NCBI RefSeq assembly: GCF_040529335.1
Contig: NZ_CP159534.1
Location: 6,572,001 to 6,636,000 of the forward strand
Source of the DNA: Streptomyces sp. HUAS MG91
Lineage (GTDB): Bacteria; Actinomycetota; Actinomycetes; Streptomycetales; Streptomycetaceae
Reading direction: 5' to 3'
DNA length: 64,000 bases
Under the pieces are notes generated by a model that did not search any database, was not told where the DNA came from, and saw only the letters and a program-made list of their open reading frames with translations. Position numbers and translations under genes: made by a program. Shown in pieces: positions 1-8,170 of the stretch; position 1 is the first letter of the stretch, and every line of letters starts with the position of its first letter.

Positions 1-396
1 GCCGGCCAGCGGGAAGTACATGCCGTTGCCGCCGGGGCCGCCCGGGTTGAACACGAACGCGCCCTGCCGCTCGCTCTTCTTGCCGCGCGCGGCCACCCGG
101 CTGACCGTCAGCTCGATCCGCTTGCCGGACGGATGCGCGTAGTCGAGGGGGACGGAGACGGTCCCGCAGCGCACCGGGTCGTCCAGCTCCTCCACGGCCG
201 GGCAGGGTCCCCAGGTGATGCCCGCGACGGCGGCCCGCGCGGCGGCGACCGCGACACCGGCCTGCTCCGGCGCGGCGGCGGGACCGGGGAGGGGGACGGG
301 GGAGGCGGGGGACACGGGGGAGGCGGCCGGCGCGGACAGGACCAGCGTCCCCGCGGCGGCGCAGAGGACGGACGTGGCTCGCAACGCGTGTCTCAT
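1..396 (-). CDS. Secreted alpha/beta hydrolase (tripeptidyl-aminopeptidase type), 3' part cut by window edge
   Basis: The gene starts at the ATG at 394-396 and runs off the left edge, so only the first 132 codons are visible. Residues 1-25 form a signal peptide (MRHALRATSVLCAAAGTLVL). The mature part shows GPCPAVEELDDPVRCGTVSV, then VPLDYAHPSGKRIELTVSR and FNPGGPGGNG. In Streptomyces Slp/tripeptidyl-aminopeptidase-type serine hydrolases these are the N-terminal signature and the oxyanion strand. The catalytic Ser, Asp and His lie beyond the edge. It probably trims peptides outside the cell or in the wall. It is co-directional with the TIGR04222 gene, 92 bp away. Confidence 0.85.
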   Translation of the reverse strand, partial: MRHALRATSVLCAAAGTLVLSAPAASPVSPASPVPLPGPAAAPEQAGVAVAAARAAVAGITWGPCPAVEELDDPVRCGTVSVPLDYAHPSGKRIELTVSRVAARGKKSERQGAFVFNPGGPGGNGMYFPLAG

Positions 397-488
397 ACGC
401 GGATACTTCGTGCGGTGCCTGGCGATGTAAAGCACCGGTTCGCCGGTGTCGGATCAATGACCCCGATGCGTCGGCCGGGTGCCCGCGC

Positions 489-1253
489 TCACTCGGAGAG
501 CGCGGCCCGCACCTGCGGATCGTCCACCGCGCGCAGCCCGCGCAGGGCGACCGCGAACAGACTCCCCGCGGCCGCCGGACGCGCGGCGAGCAGCCGCTGC
601 CCGACCGGCGAGGCCCAGCGCGTGTACGGGTGGATCTCGATCCGGGCGATGGCCAGACAGCTCAGGGTGAGCAGCAGCGGCAGCGCGAACCAGAGCGCCA
701 CCGGGGTGTCCTGGGTCTCGGCGCCCTGGCCCGGGGTGAGCGTCGCGACCGCGCCGAGCACGACCACCGCGACGGTCGCCGCCCGCACCTGCCGCACCGC
801 CGCCGTGACGGCCGAGCGGGCGGCCTCCGGGACCGCGAGCCCCGCCGTGACGAGCCCGTCGGCCAGGGCGCGCACCGCGTCGCCCGCCGCGGTGGCGGCC
901 CGCAGCGGCGCCGTCCGGGACTGCCCGGCGGGCCCGATCGCGCCGAGCACGGAGCGCTCCATGGTGTCCCGGCCCACCGGGTCGACGACCGTCGCCCAGC
1001 CGGTGTGCGCGAGCAGCAGCCGGTGGCCGCGGGCCATCGACACCAGCGTCACGTCCACGACCCGCACCGGCCCGCCGGACAGGAACGCCGTCTCGTACAG
1101 GGACAGTTCGTGGTCCGACAGGACGTGCGCGCCGGTCCGCACGGTGTCCTCGGCGCGCTCGCCCTCGGCGGCGCGCACCGCCGCGAGGCACAGCCGTCCG
1201 CAGGAGACGGCGGCGGCCGCGCAGGCCAGGAGGAGGAACAGGACCCAGAACAT
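489..1253 (-). CDS. TIGR04222 domain-containing membrane protein
   Basis: 254 residues. A hydrophobic N-terminal segment (1-29, with Cys11, Cys18 and Cys22) is followed by the family pattern LSLYETAFLSGGPVRVVDV (about 46-64) and ARGHRLLLAHTGWATVVDP. Two more membrane segments sit near 141-158 and 168-185. Function of the family is unknown. Many actinobacterial relatives end in a Gly/Cys-rich tail; this one ends RAVDDPQVRAALSE with no Cys. It lies downstream of DUF4142 and DUF692 genes on the same strand, which suggests a shared membrane-associated role. No good Shine-Dalgarno precedes the ATG, so the start is less certain than the family call. Confidence 0.8.
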   Translation of the reverse strand: MFWVLFLLLACAAAAVSCGRLCLAAVRAAEGERAEDTVRTGAHVLSDHELSLYETAFLSGGPVRVVDVTLVSMARGHRLLLAHTGWATVVDPVGRDTMERSVLGAIGPAGQSRTAPLRAATAAGDAVRALADGLVTAGLAVPEAARSAVTAAVRQVRAATVAVVVLGAVATLTPGQGAETQDTPVALWFALPLLLTLSCLAIARIEIHPYTRWASPVGQRLLAARPAAAGSLFAVALRGLRAVDDPQVRAALSE

Positions 1254-1312
1254 GAGGTGTTTCTATGACAGGTGTTCGAGTTTCCGCTACGGCATATTCA
1301 CTATGCGGACAC
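1254..1312 (-). promoter_or_regulatory. AT-richer gap with a 15-bp dyad between DUF4142 and TIGR04222 genes
   Basis: This 59-bp gap is clearly less GC-rich than its surroundings. It holds a perfect inverted repeat GCATA-TTCAC-TATGC at 1292-1306. It could be an operator or promoter element for the TIGR04222 gene or a weak terminator for DUF4142. There is no T-run, so a regulatory site is slightly more likely. Confidence 0.35.
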
Positions 1313-2092
1313 TCAGCGCCAGGCCGCGGGGCTGGACGCCGCGGGCGGCAGCGAGAACGTCGGCGACGGGGTGACCGGCGTCGCCGAGCCCGGGGACGCC
1401 GTCGGTCCCGGCGGGGCGGGGGAGCGGGTGCCGGGCGGCGGGCTCGCGGTGGCCGCGCCGCGCGCCAGCGCGTCGAAGTCGACCAGACCGGTCGCCTCCA
1501 GGACCTTCATGTGGTCGAGGACCGTGGTGTTGGCGTCGTCCGCGAGGCCCCGTACGAGCGTGTTGCGGGTCGAGGCGCGCACCTGGGCGACGAGCGCGAA
1601 GACCTGGCCGTGGGCGCGGCGCAGGATGTTGGCGAACTCGCGCTCGTAGTCCAGGCCCTTCGCCGCGGTCAGCGTCCGCAGCCAGCCCTGCTGCTGCGGG
1701 TTGGGCTGGTTGGGCAGTTCGAGACGGAGCCGCGCCGCGACCTCCCGCACCCGCGCGTCCAGGAACGTGTGGCCCTCGACCAGGTGCTCGCCCGCCGTCT
1801 CGATCGCCTTGGTCGGGGCCCGCTCCTCGGCCTGCTGCCCGGCGGGCATCTCCCACAGCCCGGCGAGCCGCACCTTGGTGATGAAGAGCCGGTCGGTCGC
1901 CGACAGCGGGCCGAACCGGGTCGGCACCGACTGCGCGTCGAGCGTGTCCAGGCCGGTGGCCGACCGGTCCGCGTAGGACCAGATGGGAAAGGCGAGCGCG
2001 GCCAGCGTGGCCAGCAGCCCGGTGACGATGAGCGCGGTCCCGTTGATACGGGTGCCGGTACGCGTGCCGCGGATCGGCGAGAGCAGTCGCAT
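1313..2092 (-). CDS. DUF4142 domain-containing membrane-anchored protein
   Basis: 259 residues, ATG start with AGGAGG 4-5 bases upstream. A basic N-terminus is followed by one transmembrane segment (about 17-40). The DUF4142 four-helix, ferritin-like-looking domain spans about 64-205: it opens with LSATDRLFITKVRLAGLWEM, then shows a GLDYEREFANILRRAHGQVF helix and NTLVRGLADDANTTVLDHMK. The C-terminal 45 residues are a Pro/Ser/Thr-rich disordered tail. Biochemical function of DUF4142 is unknown. Position between DUF692 and TIGR04222 genes suggests an envelope role, probably extracytoplasmic. Confidence 0.8.
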   Translation of the reverse strand: MRLLSPIRGTRTGTRINGTALIVTGLLATLAALAFPIWSYADRSATGLDTLDAQSVPTRFGPLSATDRLFITKVRLAGLWEMPAGQQAEERAPTKAIETAGEHLVEGHTFLDARVREVAARLRLELPNQPNPQQQGWLRTLTAAKGLDYEREFANILRRAHGQVFALVAQVRASTRNTLVRGLADDANTTVLDHMKVLEATGLVDFDALARGAATASPPPGTRSPAPPGPTASPGSATPVTPSPTFSLPPAASSPAAWR

Positions 2093-2234
2093 GATGCCTC
2101 CTGGTGCGGCACCGCACGCTAGTGCGCTTCCGCCACCGGGTTCGGGGCATCCGCGTCGACTACGCCAGCCGCCGTACGGGACGCGGGGGTTGTGCGGTCC
2201 GCGCGCCCCGATCCGGTGTGTACCCGGCCGCCGG

Positions 2235-3548
2235 TCAGCCCCTGCGCAGCGCGAACCGCGCGGCCCGCAGCGCCCGGGCCACCGGACGTCCCGCGAGCGG
2301 CGCGGGGCCGGACCGCTCCAGCCACCAGGCGGTCAGCTCCCGGCGCGGGCCGGCCTGCGGGACCCGCTGCTCCAGGAGCAGGTCCTCGGCGAAGTCCAGC
2401 GCGTCGCGCCGGTAGCCGTCGGTCATCGGCCGCCGCGCCGCGTAGGCGAGGAACGCCGTCCGGTACGCCGACGCGCCCAGGATCAACGGCAGTTCGGGCG
2501 CCACCTTGGCGACGACGTCGGCCCGCTTGCCCGCCAGCGCCCGGCTCTGCACCGCGAGCCGGGCCCGGTCGAAGCCCTCCGGCGCCGGGGTGTCCGCGAC
2601 CAGCGCGGAGAGCAGCGCGGTCTGGGCGAGGGCCACCCGTCCCCGTACGGAGTCGTCGGCCCCGGCCACGGCTGCGGGAGCCGGGTCCCCGGCGGCGGCC
2701 GGTGCGGGACCGCCCGCCGCCCGCACCGTGGCCCGGATCGTCTCGACCTCGCGCCCCAGCTCGGCGGGGTCCTCGGGGAAGTTCTCGTCCCGTTCGAGCA
2801 GCACGCCCGGCGGGGTCACCCGGGACGCCAGGTCGGCCAGGATGTCCAGCACCGGCCGGGGCACCGGGTGGGCGTGGCTGTCGTGCCACACCCCGTCCCG
2901 CTCGAAGCCGCCCGCCACATGCACGTACGCGATCGCCTCGACGGGCAGCTCGTCCAGCGCCTTGGCCGGGTCCTCGCCCCGGTTGACGTGGTTCGTGTGC
3001 AGGTTCGCCACGTCGATCAGCAGCCGGACGCCGGTGCGCTCCACCAGCTCGTACAGGAACTGTCCCTCGGACATCTCCTCGCCCGGCCAGCCGAACAGCG
3101 CCGCGATGTTCTCCACCGCGAGCGGCACCGGCAGGGCGTCCTGCGCGATCCGGACGTTCTCGCACAGCACGTCGAGCGCGTCCCGGGTGCGCGGCACCGG
3201 CAGCAGATGCCCGGCCTCCAGGAGCGGCGAGGCGGTGCGCTCGCCGCCCGCCCTGACGAACGCGATGTGCTCGGTGACCAGCGGCGCCCCCAGCGCCTCG
3301 GCCCGCGCCGCGAGATCGGCGAGCCGCCCCTCGTCGGGCCGCTCGGCACCGCCGAGCCCCAGCGACACCCCGTGCGGCACGACCGTCACGCCCCGCTCGC
3401 GCAGCCGCACCAGCGAGTCGGGCAGATGGCCCGGACACACGTTCTCCGCGACCGTCTCGACCCAGTCGATCCCCGGCATCGCCTCGACCACCTCGGCGAT
3501 CTCCGGCCGCCACCCGATCCCCGTACCCAGCCGCGGAAGCTGCCCCAT
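2235..3548 (-). CDS. DUF692 family multinuclear iron oxidase with fused C-terminal helical domain
   Basis: 437 residues from the ATG at 3546-3548, which has a strong purine-rich site (GGAGGAGGGG) 7 bases upstream; an upstream TTG in frame is less likely. Residues 1-275 are a DUF692/MNIO TIM barrel: [71 protein letters not shown] and SHAHPVP supply the His/Asp/Glu metal ligands expected of MbnB/TglH-type enzymes that modify cysteines in peptides. After a linker of about 20 residues, residues 300-435 ([43 protein letters not shown]) resemble the DUF2063/HvfC-type partner domain. The substrate is unknown. Confidence 0.82.
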   Translation of the reverse strand: MGQLPRLGTGIGWRPEIAEVVEAMPGIDWVETVAENVCPGHLPDSLVRLRERGVTVVPHGVSLGLGGAERPDEGRLADLAARAEALGAPLVTEHIAFVRAGGERTASPLLEAGHLLPVPRTRDALDVLCENVRIAQDALPVPLAVENIAALFGWPGEEMSEGQFLYELVERTGVRLLIDVANLHTNHVNRGEDPAKALDELPVEAIAYVHVAGGFERDGVWHDSHAHPVPRPVLDILADLASRVTPPGVLLERDENFPEDPAELGREVETIRATVRAAGGPAPAAAGDPAPAAVAGADDSVRGRVALAQTALLSALVADTPAPEGFDRARLAVQSRALAGKRADVVAKVAPELPLILGASAYRTAFLAYAARRPMTDGYRRDALDFAEDLLLEQRVPQAGPRRELTAWWLERSGPAPLAGRPVARALRAARFALRRG

Positions 3549-3627
3549 GTCCGTCCCCCTCCTCCGCGCCAATGCTGTCCAGGTGTCATGACCCCGGCGC
3601 GTCCGGCCGAACCCACGGGGGAGACGT

Positions 3628-4266
3628 TCAGAGGAACATTTGAGGTTCCGCGTCCGGGTGGGCGCGCGGGTCGCGGCCCAGCGCGGCCAGCATCCGGCTG
3701 AACGCCGTCACCTGCCCGTCCAGGGCGACCGGCGGGGCGAAAGCGGCGCCGGGGCCGCGCGATCCCGGTCCCGACGGCACCCGCAGGGCCACGTCGAGCG
3801 CGGCCGTCACCACCGGCTCGGGCAGGTCGACCCGGGCGCCGACCGTCGCCGCGATGTCCCAGGCGTGGACGACGTGGTCCAGCAGATGGAAGCCGACGGC
3901 GACGCGTCCGGGCCAGCCGCGGGCGGGCTCCGGGCCCGGACGCGGAATCTCCGGAAGCGTGAACTCCCGCTCCAGGACGCCCGGTACGGCGAACGCCGCG
4001 ATCACGTCACGGGCGGCCTCCCGGTGTGCCGCCGCGACATCGGCACCGGGCGGCGGCTCCCGCCAGTGCGCCGGATCCGCGCCGTCGCCGCGCGCGGCCG
4101 CGGCGAACCCGCGGTGCTGGGCGGCCAGATGTGCGACGAGCCGCCGCAGTGTCCAGCCGGCGCACGGGGTGGCGCGGTCCCAGGCGTCGGCGGGGGCGAG
4201 GTCCACGAGGCGCAGGCACTCCTCGACGGCGGCACGGTCGAGGCCGGCCGGTGCGGGACCGGTCAT
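3628..4266 (-). CDS. TIGR03086-type DinB-like metal-binding protein (maleylpyruvate isomerase/mycothiol family)
   Basis: 212 residues; its ATG overlaps the TGA of the upstream gene (ATGA at 4263-4266), so the two are translationally coupled. The DinB-like four-helix bundle shows [19 protein letters not shown] (first His) and [17 protein letters not shown] (second metal-binding His pair), the usual pattern of TIGR03086 proteins. Relatives include mycothiol-dependent isomerases and transferases. The reaction here cannot be told from sequence. A similar paralogue is encoded at 57006-57611. Confidence 0.78.
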   Translation of the reverse strand: MTGPAPAGLDRAAVEECLRLVDLAPADAWDRATPCAGWTLRRLVAHLAAQHRGFAAAARGDGADPAHWREPPPGADVAAAHREAARDVIAAFAVPGVLEREFTLPEIPRPGPEPARGWPGRVAVGFHLLDHVVHAWDIAATVGARVDLPEPVVTAALDVALRVPSGPGSRGPGAAFAPPVALDGQVTAFSRMLAALGRDPRAHPDAEPQMFL

Positions 4267-4712
4267 CGCGCGCTCCGTCCGGTGCCGTAGGAAGGTGCGG
4301 GCCAGGGCGCGGCGCCCACGAGGATCTCGCGGGCCGCGCGCCAGACGGCCGCGGCGTCCCAGTGCGGCACGGTCCAGGCGGTGGCCCGCGTCGTGCCGTG
4401 GCCGCGGAACGCCCGCACGGTGCGCGCGTGGTCGGGGCGGCGGACGAAGGCGGTGAGGTGCCGGACGTCGGTCCACGCGGAGACCGACCCCGAGCGGCGG
4501 CGCACCGGATCGGTCCACAGCCATATGCCCACCGCCCCTTCCGTGGCGGGCCAACTGCGCCGCAGCCGCAGTCCGTTGACGGCGACGCCGACGGATCGCG
4601 GGCCGCTGTCGGCGGTGAACTCGGTGACGCTGACCAGGACCGGACCGGCCGTCCCCGCGGAGGCGGGGCCCGGCTGCCAAGGGGCGCGCAACAGGCGCGC
4701 GGACGGTGTCAT
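4263..4712 (-). CDS. Hypothetical protein, possible dimeric alpha-beta barrel
   Basis: 149 residues. I do not recognise the family firmly. A basic N-terminus is followed by VLVSVTEFTADSGP, GIWLWTDPVRRRSGSVSAWT, and DHARTVRAFRGHGTTRATAW, reminiscent of monooxygenase-like or DUF3291-like dimeric alpha-beta barrels. It ends in a four-base overlap with the DinB-like gene. A palindromic sequence lies about 24 bases before the start, and the next gene upstream encodes a TetR repressor, so this pair is a probable TetR target. Confidence 0.6.
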   Translation of the reverse strand: MTPSARLLRAPWQPGPASAGTAGPVLVSVTEFTADSGPRSVGVAVNGLRLRRSWPATEGAVGIWLWTDPVRRRSGSVSAWTDVRHLTAFVRRPDHARTVRAFRGHGTTRATAWTVPHWDAAAVWRAAREILVGAAPWPAPSYGTGRSAR

Positions 4713-4724
4713 GCCCCGACGATA

Positions 4725-4750
4725 AAACTAAACGAACGATCGTGCTGAGA
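4725..4750. promoter_or_regulatory. Candidate TetR operator upstream of the 4263-4712 gene
   Basis: An AT-rich stretch, AAACTAAACGAACGATCGTG, contains the perfect palindrome ACGATCGT at 4736-4743. It sits between the TetR gene end (4795) and the start of the next gene (4712), where a repressor site would block transcription of the coupled pair. AACGAACGATCGTT-like sites are common for actinobacterial TetR proteins. Binding is inferred. Confidence 0.5.
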
Positions 4751-4794
4751 GTTTGCCGAACAGAACCCAGAGGGCGGGCGGTGGGCCTCAACTC

Positions 4795-5436
4795 CTAGGC
4801 GGTCGGCGGCGCGTGGCGCCGATCGGTGACGGCCGCGGCGATCCGCGCCGCGATTCCGGCGCGGGCCCGCCGGTAGGCGTCCGGCTCGCCGTGCAGCACC
4901 GAGTGGGCGTTGGCCGTCTCCATCAGGGCGATCACCTCGAAGGCGAGCTGCGGCACATCCGTACCGGCCCGCAGTTCGCCCAGCTCCCGGGCCTCCTCGG
5001 CGCACCGCTCGACCAGCTCCACCCACGCGCGCTGGGCGCGGGCCAGCGCGTCGTGGACGGCGCCCTCCCGGGCGTCGTACTCGGCCAGCGTCCCGTAGAA
5101 GAAGCAGCCCCCGGGGAAGACCCGGTCCGCCGAGTACGCCAGCCAGTTCGCGCACAGCCGCCACAGCCGGTCCGTGCCCGCCGGACCCTCCAGGGCCGGG
5201 CGCACCACCTTCTCCTCGTAGACGCGGGCGGCCGCCCGCACCGTCGCCAGCTGCAACTCCTCCTTGGAGCCGAACAGGGCGAAGAGCCCGCTCTTGCTGA
5301 TCCCGAGCTCGGTGGCGATGCGCCCCAGGGAGAGGGCCTCGAGGCCCTCCACCGAGGCGAGATCGACGGTTCTGCGCAGCACCAGCCGCCGGGTCTCGTT
5401 CCCGCGCGCGACCCTGCCGTCCACTGCTTCCTTCAT
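4795..5436 (-). CDS. TetR/AcrR family transcriptional regulator
   Basis: 213 residues. The N-terminal helix-turn-helix spans about 12-60, with LGRIATELGISKSGLFALFG as the DNA-binding core followed by SKEELQLATV. The C-terminal ligand domain contains GGCFFYGTLAEYDAREG, typical of the TetR_C group that follows PGGC. Likely represses the two downstream genes (4263-4712 and 3628-4266) via the palindrome at 4736-4743. The start lies in a TCATGA-GG-TCATGA sequence, which could also be an autoregulatory site. Confidence 0.88.
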   Translation of the reverse strand: MKEAVDGRVARGNETRRLVLRRTVDLASVEGLEALSLGRIATELGISKSGLFALFGSKEELQLATVRAAARVYEEKVVRPALEGPAGTDRLWRLCANWLAYSADRVFPGGCFFYGTLAEYDAREGAVHDALARAQRAWVELVERCAEEARELGELRAGTDVPQLAFEVIALMETANAHSVLHGEPDAYRRARAGIAARIAAAVTDRRHAPPTA

Positions 5437-5904
5437 GAGGTCATGATGCGGTACGGGGGAGCGGCCGCCGCCGGCGGCTGAGCCGGCATCGGCGGCGGCC
5501 CACGGGCACGGGAACCAGCGCCTCCCCTTGCGCGGCTCGCGTGCTCACCGTCCCCGCCGGCCGGGGCGGGCGGGAGACCGCCCCGAAGGGGCCGACAAGG
5601 ACGAGAGGCCGGGGCCGAACGACGGCGTGAACGCCCCCGGCCGCTCGGGGAACGGCGGACGGTGAGGACCCGGGGTCTCGGGGGCGCGGTGCGCGCGGTC
5701 CGAGGCTCTCCCCGGCCGGCGCCACCCGCTGGTCCGCATGTCGTGCGAATCTCGCTCCGACACGGACTCTGCTGACCCGATGCTATGCCTCCGCGGGCCG
5801 GACCGCCAGGGTCCGGTTCGGTCGCCCGCCAGGTTGTGACCGCTGTGCTTCCCGGGTTCCGCGCGGCTCACCGCGAGCCGTCGCGCGTGCTGCCACGTGT
5901 GCTG
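5437..5904. other. 468-bp region with no supportable gene
   Basis: This lies between the PTH2-type gene and the TetR gene, both on the minus strand. Open frames here have arginine/proline-rich random composition and no recognisable domain. A 12-bp GC palindrome (GCCGCCGGCGGC, 5467-5478) lies close to the TetR start. The region presumably holds the TetR promoter. Confidence 0.5.
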
Positions 5905-6651
5905 CTACGCGTGCCCGAGGTCCGGCGACCAACTGCCGTCGCGGGGGCCCTCGGCGACGACGGTGCACGAGCCCGGCGCGATCTCCGTGAACCCGGCGTC
6001 GCGCACCACCGGCAGCCCGGCGCGGGTCAGCGCCGCCCAGCGGTCGCGGTCCTCGCACACCCGCACCGCCAGCGGGAAGCCCGCCTCGCGCCACTCCTTG
6101 CGGCGTGCCTCGGGCAGCTCCCACCAGGCGAGCTGAGCGCCGTGCCCGGCCTGCGCCATGGCCTTGCCCGCGGTCATGTCGAGCTCCGGGTTGAGCCAGA
6201 GCGTCACACCCGCCGCGCCGGGAGCGGCCGGCGGCTCGGGATCGTCGAGATCCGTCCCGGAGACCTGGAGCCGGGCCAGGTCCTTGGGCCAGCCGTCGAG
6301 CGGGACCGGCGGATAGACCCGCACCTCGGTCCCGGCGGCGCCGGTCACCGTGATGCCCTCCAGCGCCTCGGCGCGCCGCCACTCGGCGCCCCTGGCCCGC
6401 CGCACCACCTTGCGGATCCGGGCGTCCTGCCAGTCCCGCATCGCCCGCGCCCACTCCCCGTCGCCGAGCGAGCGCTCGTCCGAGAGGATCGTCAGCACGG
6501 CGCGGGCCGCCGTCTCCAGCGCGTCCGTGCGGGCCGGCGGCGCGGCCCGCTCGATCCGCACGACGAGCGGCAGCACGAACTGCGGCGCCTCGTCACGCGC
6601 GGTGGGCTCGGACCGGAAGGGGCTGTCGGTGGCGGTGTCGTCGCTGGTCAC
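5905..6651 (-). CDS. Peptidyl-tRNA hydrolase 2 (PTH2)-like protein with N-terminal extension
   Basis: 248 residues from the GTG at 6649-6651. The C-terminal 120 residues carry the PTH2 fold signature LDMTAGKAMAQAGHGAQLAW, followed by FPLAVRVCED and GLPVVRDAGFTEIAPGS, as in Pth2 enzymes that release peptides from tRNA. The N-terminal 120 residues (FVLPLVVRIERAAPPARTDA, ARAMRDWQDARIRKVVRRAR) are an extension found in actinobacterial members and resemble no domain I know. Bacteria normally use Pth1, so this may be an auxiliary or different hydrolase. The RBS is weak and the start uncertain by some codons. Confidence 0.75.
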   Translation of the reverse strand: MTSDDTATDSPFRSEPTARDEAPQFVLPLVVRIERAAPPARTDALETAARAVLTILSDERSLGDGEWARAMRDWQDARIRKVVRRARGAEWRRAEALEGITVTGAAGTEVRVYPPVPLDGWPKDLARLQVSGTDLDDPEPPAAPGAAGVTLWLNPELDMTAGKAMAQAGHGAQLAWWELPEARRKEWREAGFPLAVRVCEDRDRWAALTRAGLPVVRDAGFTEIAPGSCTVVAEGPRDGSWSPDLGHA

Positions 6652-6702
6652 GCCCACCAGTCTGCCAGCCCGCCGCCCGCCCACGCGCCGCCCGCCGGAG
6701 CG

Positions 6703-6867
6703 CTAGCCGGAGCACGCGGTGCGCTGCGCCTCCTGCCATGCGCAGACCGGGCACAGCGTCGCGCCCTTCGTGGACTCCGGGTGCTCCGTGGGTTCCCGGC
6801 ACAGGACGCACTCGGCGAACGGCCCCTCGGGAGCGGCTCCGGCGGCGGGGGTGCTGGTGTCGGTCAT
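6703..6867 (-). CDS. Small zinc-ribbon-like protein (54 residues)
   Basis: ATG at 6865-6867, 54 residues. It contains CVLC (20-23) and CPVC (39-42), a four-cysteine arrangement typical of a small zinc ribbon, with acidic and proline-rich flanks. It lies between the deacetylase and PTH2-like genes on the same strand, with short gaps of 23 and 51 bp. Function unknown. Confidence 0.6.
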   Translation of the reverse strand: MTDTSTPAAGAAPEGPFAECVLCREPTEHPESTKGATLCPVCAWQEAQRTACSG

Positions 6868-6890
6868 GCCGGCCAGCGTACGGCGGCGCC

Positions 6891-7775
6891 TCACCGCTTC
6901 CGGGCCGCGCTCCCCACCAGCTCCGACACCCGCACGAACCGGTAGCCCTTCGCCCGCAGCGCCGGCACCACGTCCCGCACCACGCGCTCCGTCGTCGGCG
7001 CCGCGCTGCGCGTGCAGTGCATGACGACCACCGAGCCCGGCCGCACCCCGTCGAGCACCTGCCGCGTCACCGCGCCGGCGTCCGTCGCGAACGCGTCGCC
7101 GCTGACCACGTCCCACTGGATCGCCGTGACCCCGGTCGGAGTGAGGGCCCGCAGCGCGCTCTTGTCGTAACAGCCGCCCGGGAAGCGGAAGTACGGCACC
7201 ACGTGCCGCACCCCGGCCCTGCGGAAAGCGGTGAACGCCCGCTCCACGTCCGCCCGCATCCCCGCCGCCGGCACGGTCGGCAGGCCGTAGCAGTCGCCGG
7301 TGAACGCGTAGTGGCTGTACGAGTGGTTCGCGACCTCGAAGAGCCGGTCGCCGCCGATGTCCCTGGCCTGCGCCGGGTACTCCTCGGCCCAGCGGCCGGT
7401 CATGAAGACGGTCGCCGGGACCTTCAGACGGCGCAGCGTCGCGATGAGGCGCGGGTTGTCGAAGTGCTCGCCCGCGGCGGCGCGCGGGCCCTGATCGGCG
7501 GTCATGTCGGCGTCGAAGGTGAGCGCGACGGTCCGCTCCGCCGCGTCCCGGGCGCCCCGCTGGGCGCTCTTGAAGACGGGGGTGAGGCCCGACGGGCCCG
7601 GGGCCAGCCGCGGTGGCGCGGTCGGCTTCGCCGGGGCCGACGGGCTCGCGGCGGGCCGCCCCGCCTGTCCCGGCGGTGCGTGCCCGGAACCGCCGGAGCA
7701 GGCGGCGGCCCCGAGCGCGAGGGCGCCGATGGCGCACGACAGAACGGTGCGGCGGAGAGAGCGATAGCTGATCAC
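6891..7775 (-). CDS. Polysaccharide deacetylase lipoprotein (NodB homology, CE4)
   Basis: 294 residues, GTG start. Signal peptide with lipobox LGAAACSGG (lipidation at Cys26), then a Pro/Ala-rich linker. The NodB domain begins near residue 82: VALTFDADM (catalytic Asp region), NHSYSHY (metal-binding His pair), YFRFPGGCYD (motif 3) and VVVMHC (motif 5). The enzyme would deacetylate peptidoglycan or another N-acetylated polymer on the outer face of the membrane. Confidence 0.9.
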   Translation of the reverse strand: MISYRSLRRTVLSCAIGALALGAAACSGGSGHAPPGQAGRPAASPSAPAKPTAPPRLAPGPSGLTPVFKSAQRGARDAAERTVALTFDADMTADQGPRAAAGEHFDNPRLIATLRRLKVPATVFMTGRWAEEYPAQARDIGGDRLFEVANHSYSHYAFTGDCYGLPTVPAAGMRADVERAFTAFRRAGVRHVVPYFRFPGGCYDKSALRALTPTGVTAIQWDVVSGDAFATDAGAVTRQVLDGVRPGSVVVMHCTRSAAPTTERVVRDVVPALRAKGYRFVRVSELVGSAARKR

Positions 7776-7835
7776 GCCGCGACGATAACTGGGTAAATCG
7801 GATTATTCGGTTACCGTTCGAGTCTGCTCACCCGG

Positions 7836-8099
7836 TCAGCGGGCCAGGACCGTCCGCCCGCCGCGCATCCGGCGCGCGGCTCTGATCAGCCGGGCCCGCT
7901 CACGCTCCGACGTGCCGCCCCACACGCCGCTCGTCTGCTCCGTGGCCACGGCCCAGTCGAGGCATTCGGTGACGACGGGGCACCGGCGGCAGACCTCCTT
8001 CGCGGCCTCGGCGTCCTGCACGGCGGGCCCGGCCGTACCGACCGGGAAGAACAACTCGGGGTCCTCGTGCACGCACGCGGCCCGGTTCAACCACTCCAT
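7836..8099 (-). CDS. WhiB family iron-sulfur transcription regulator
   Basis: 87 residues from the ATG at 8097-8099, with GGGAG 5-7 bases before it; an in-frame ATG seven codons upstream is an alternative. Four cysteines ligate the [4Fe-4S] cluster: ACVHEDPELFF, CRRCPVVTEC. The WhiB turn SGVWGGTSERERARL and a basic C-terminus (RRMRGG) follow. Wbl proteins bind sigma factor and respond to redox or NO. The isolated position between a deacetylase and an iron-siderophore-type binding protein gives no specific target. Confidence 0.92.
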   Translation of the reverse strand: MEWLNRAACVHEDPELFFPVGTAGPAVQDAEAAKEVCRRCPVVTECLDWAVATEQTSGVWGGTSERERARLIRAARRMRGGRTVLAR

Positions 8100-8170
8100 T
8101 TCCGTCTCCCTCAACGGCATCGGAGGAACTGCCGCGCGGGTGCCCGGAACCCCAGGAGTGGAAACCTGTC

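Noticed and set aside
5441-5871. Minus-strand open frames between TetR and the PTH2-like gene
   Set aside because: Arg/Pro-rich composition without homology and no good RBS; third-position GC pattern is not clearly that of coding DNA.
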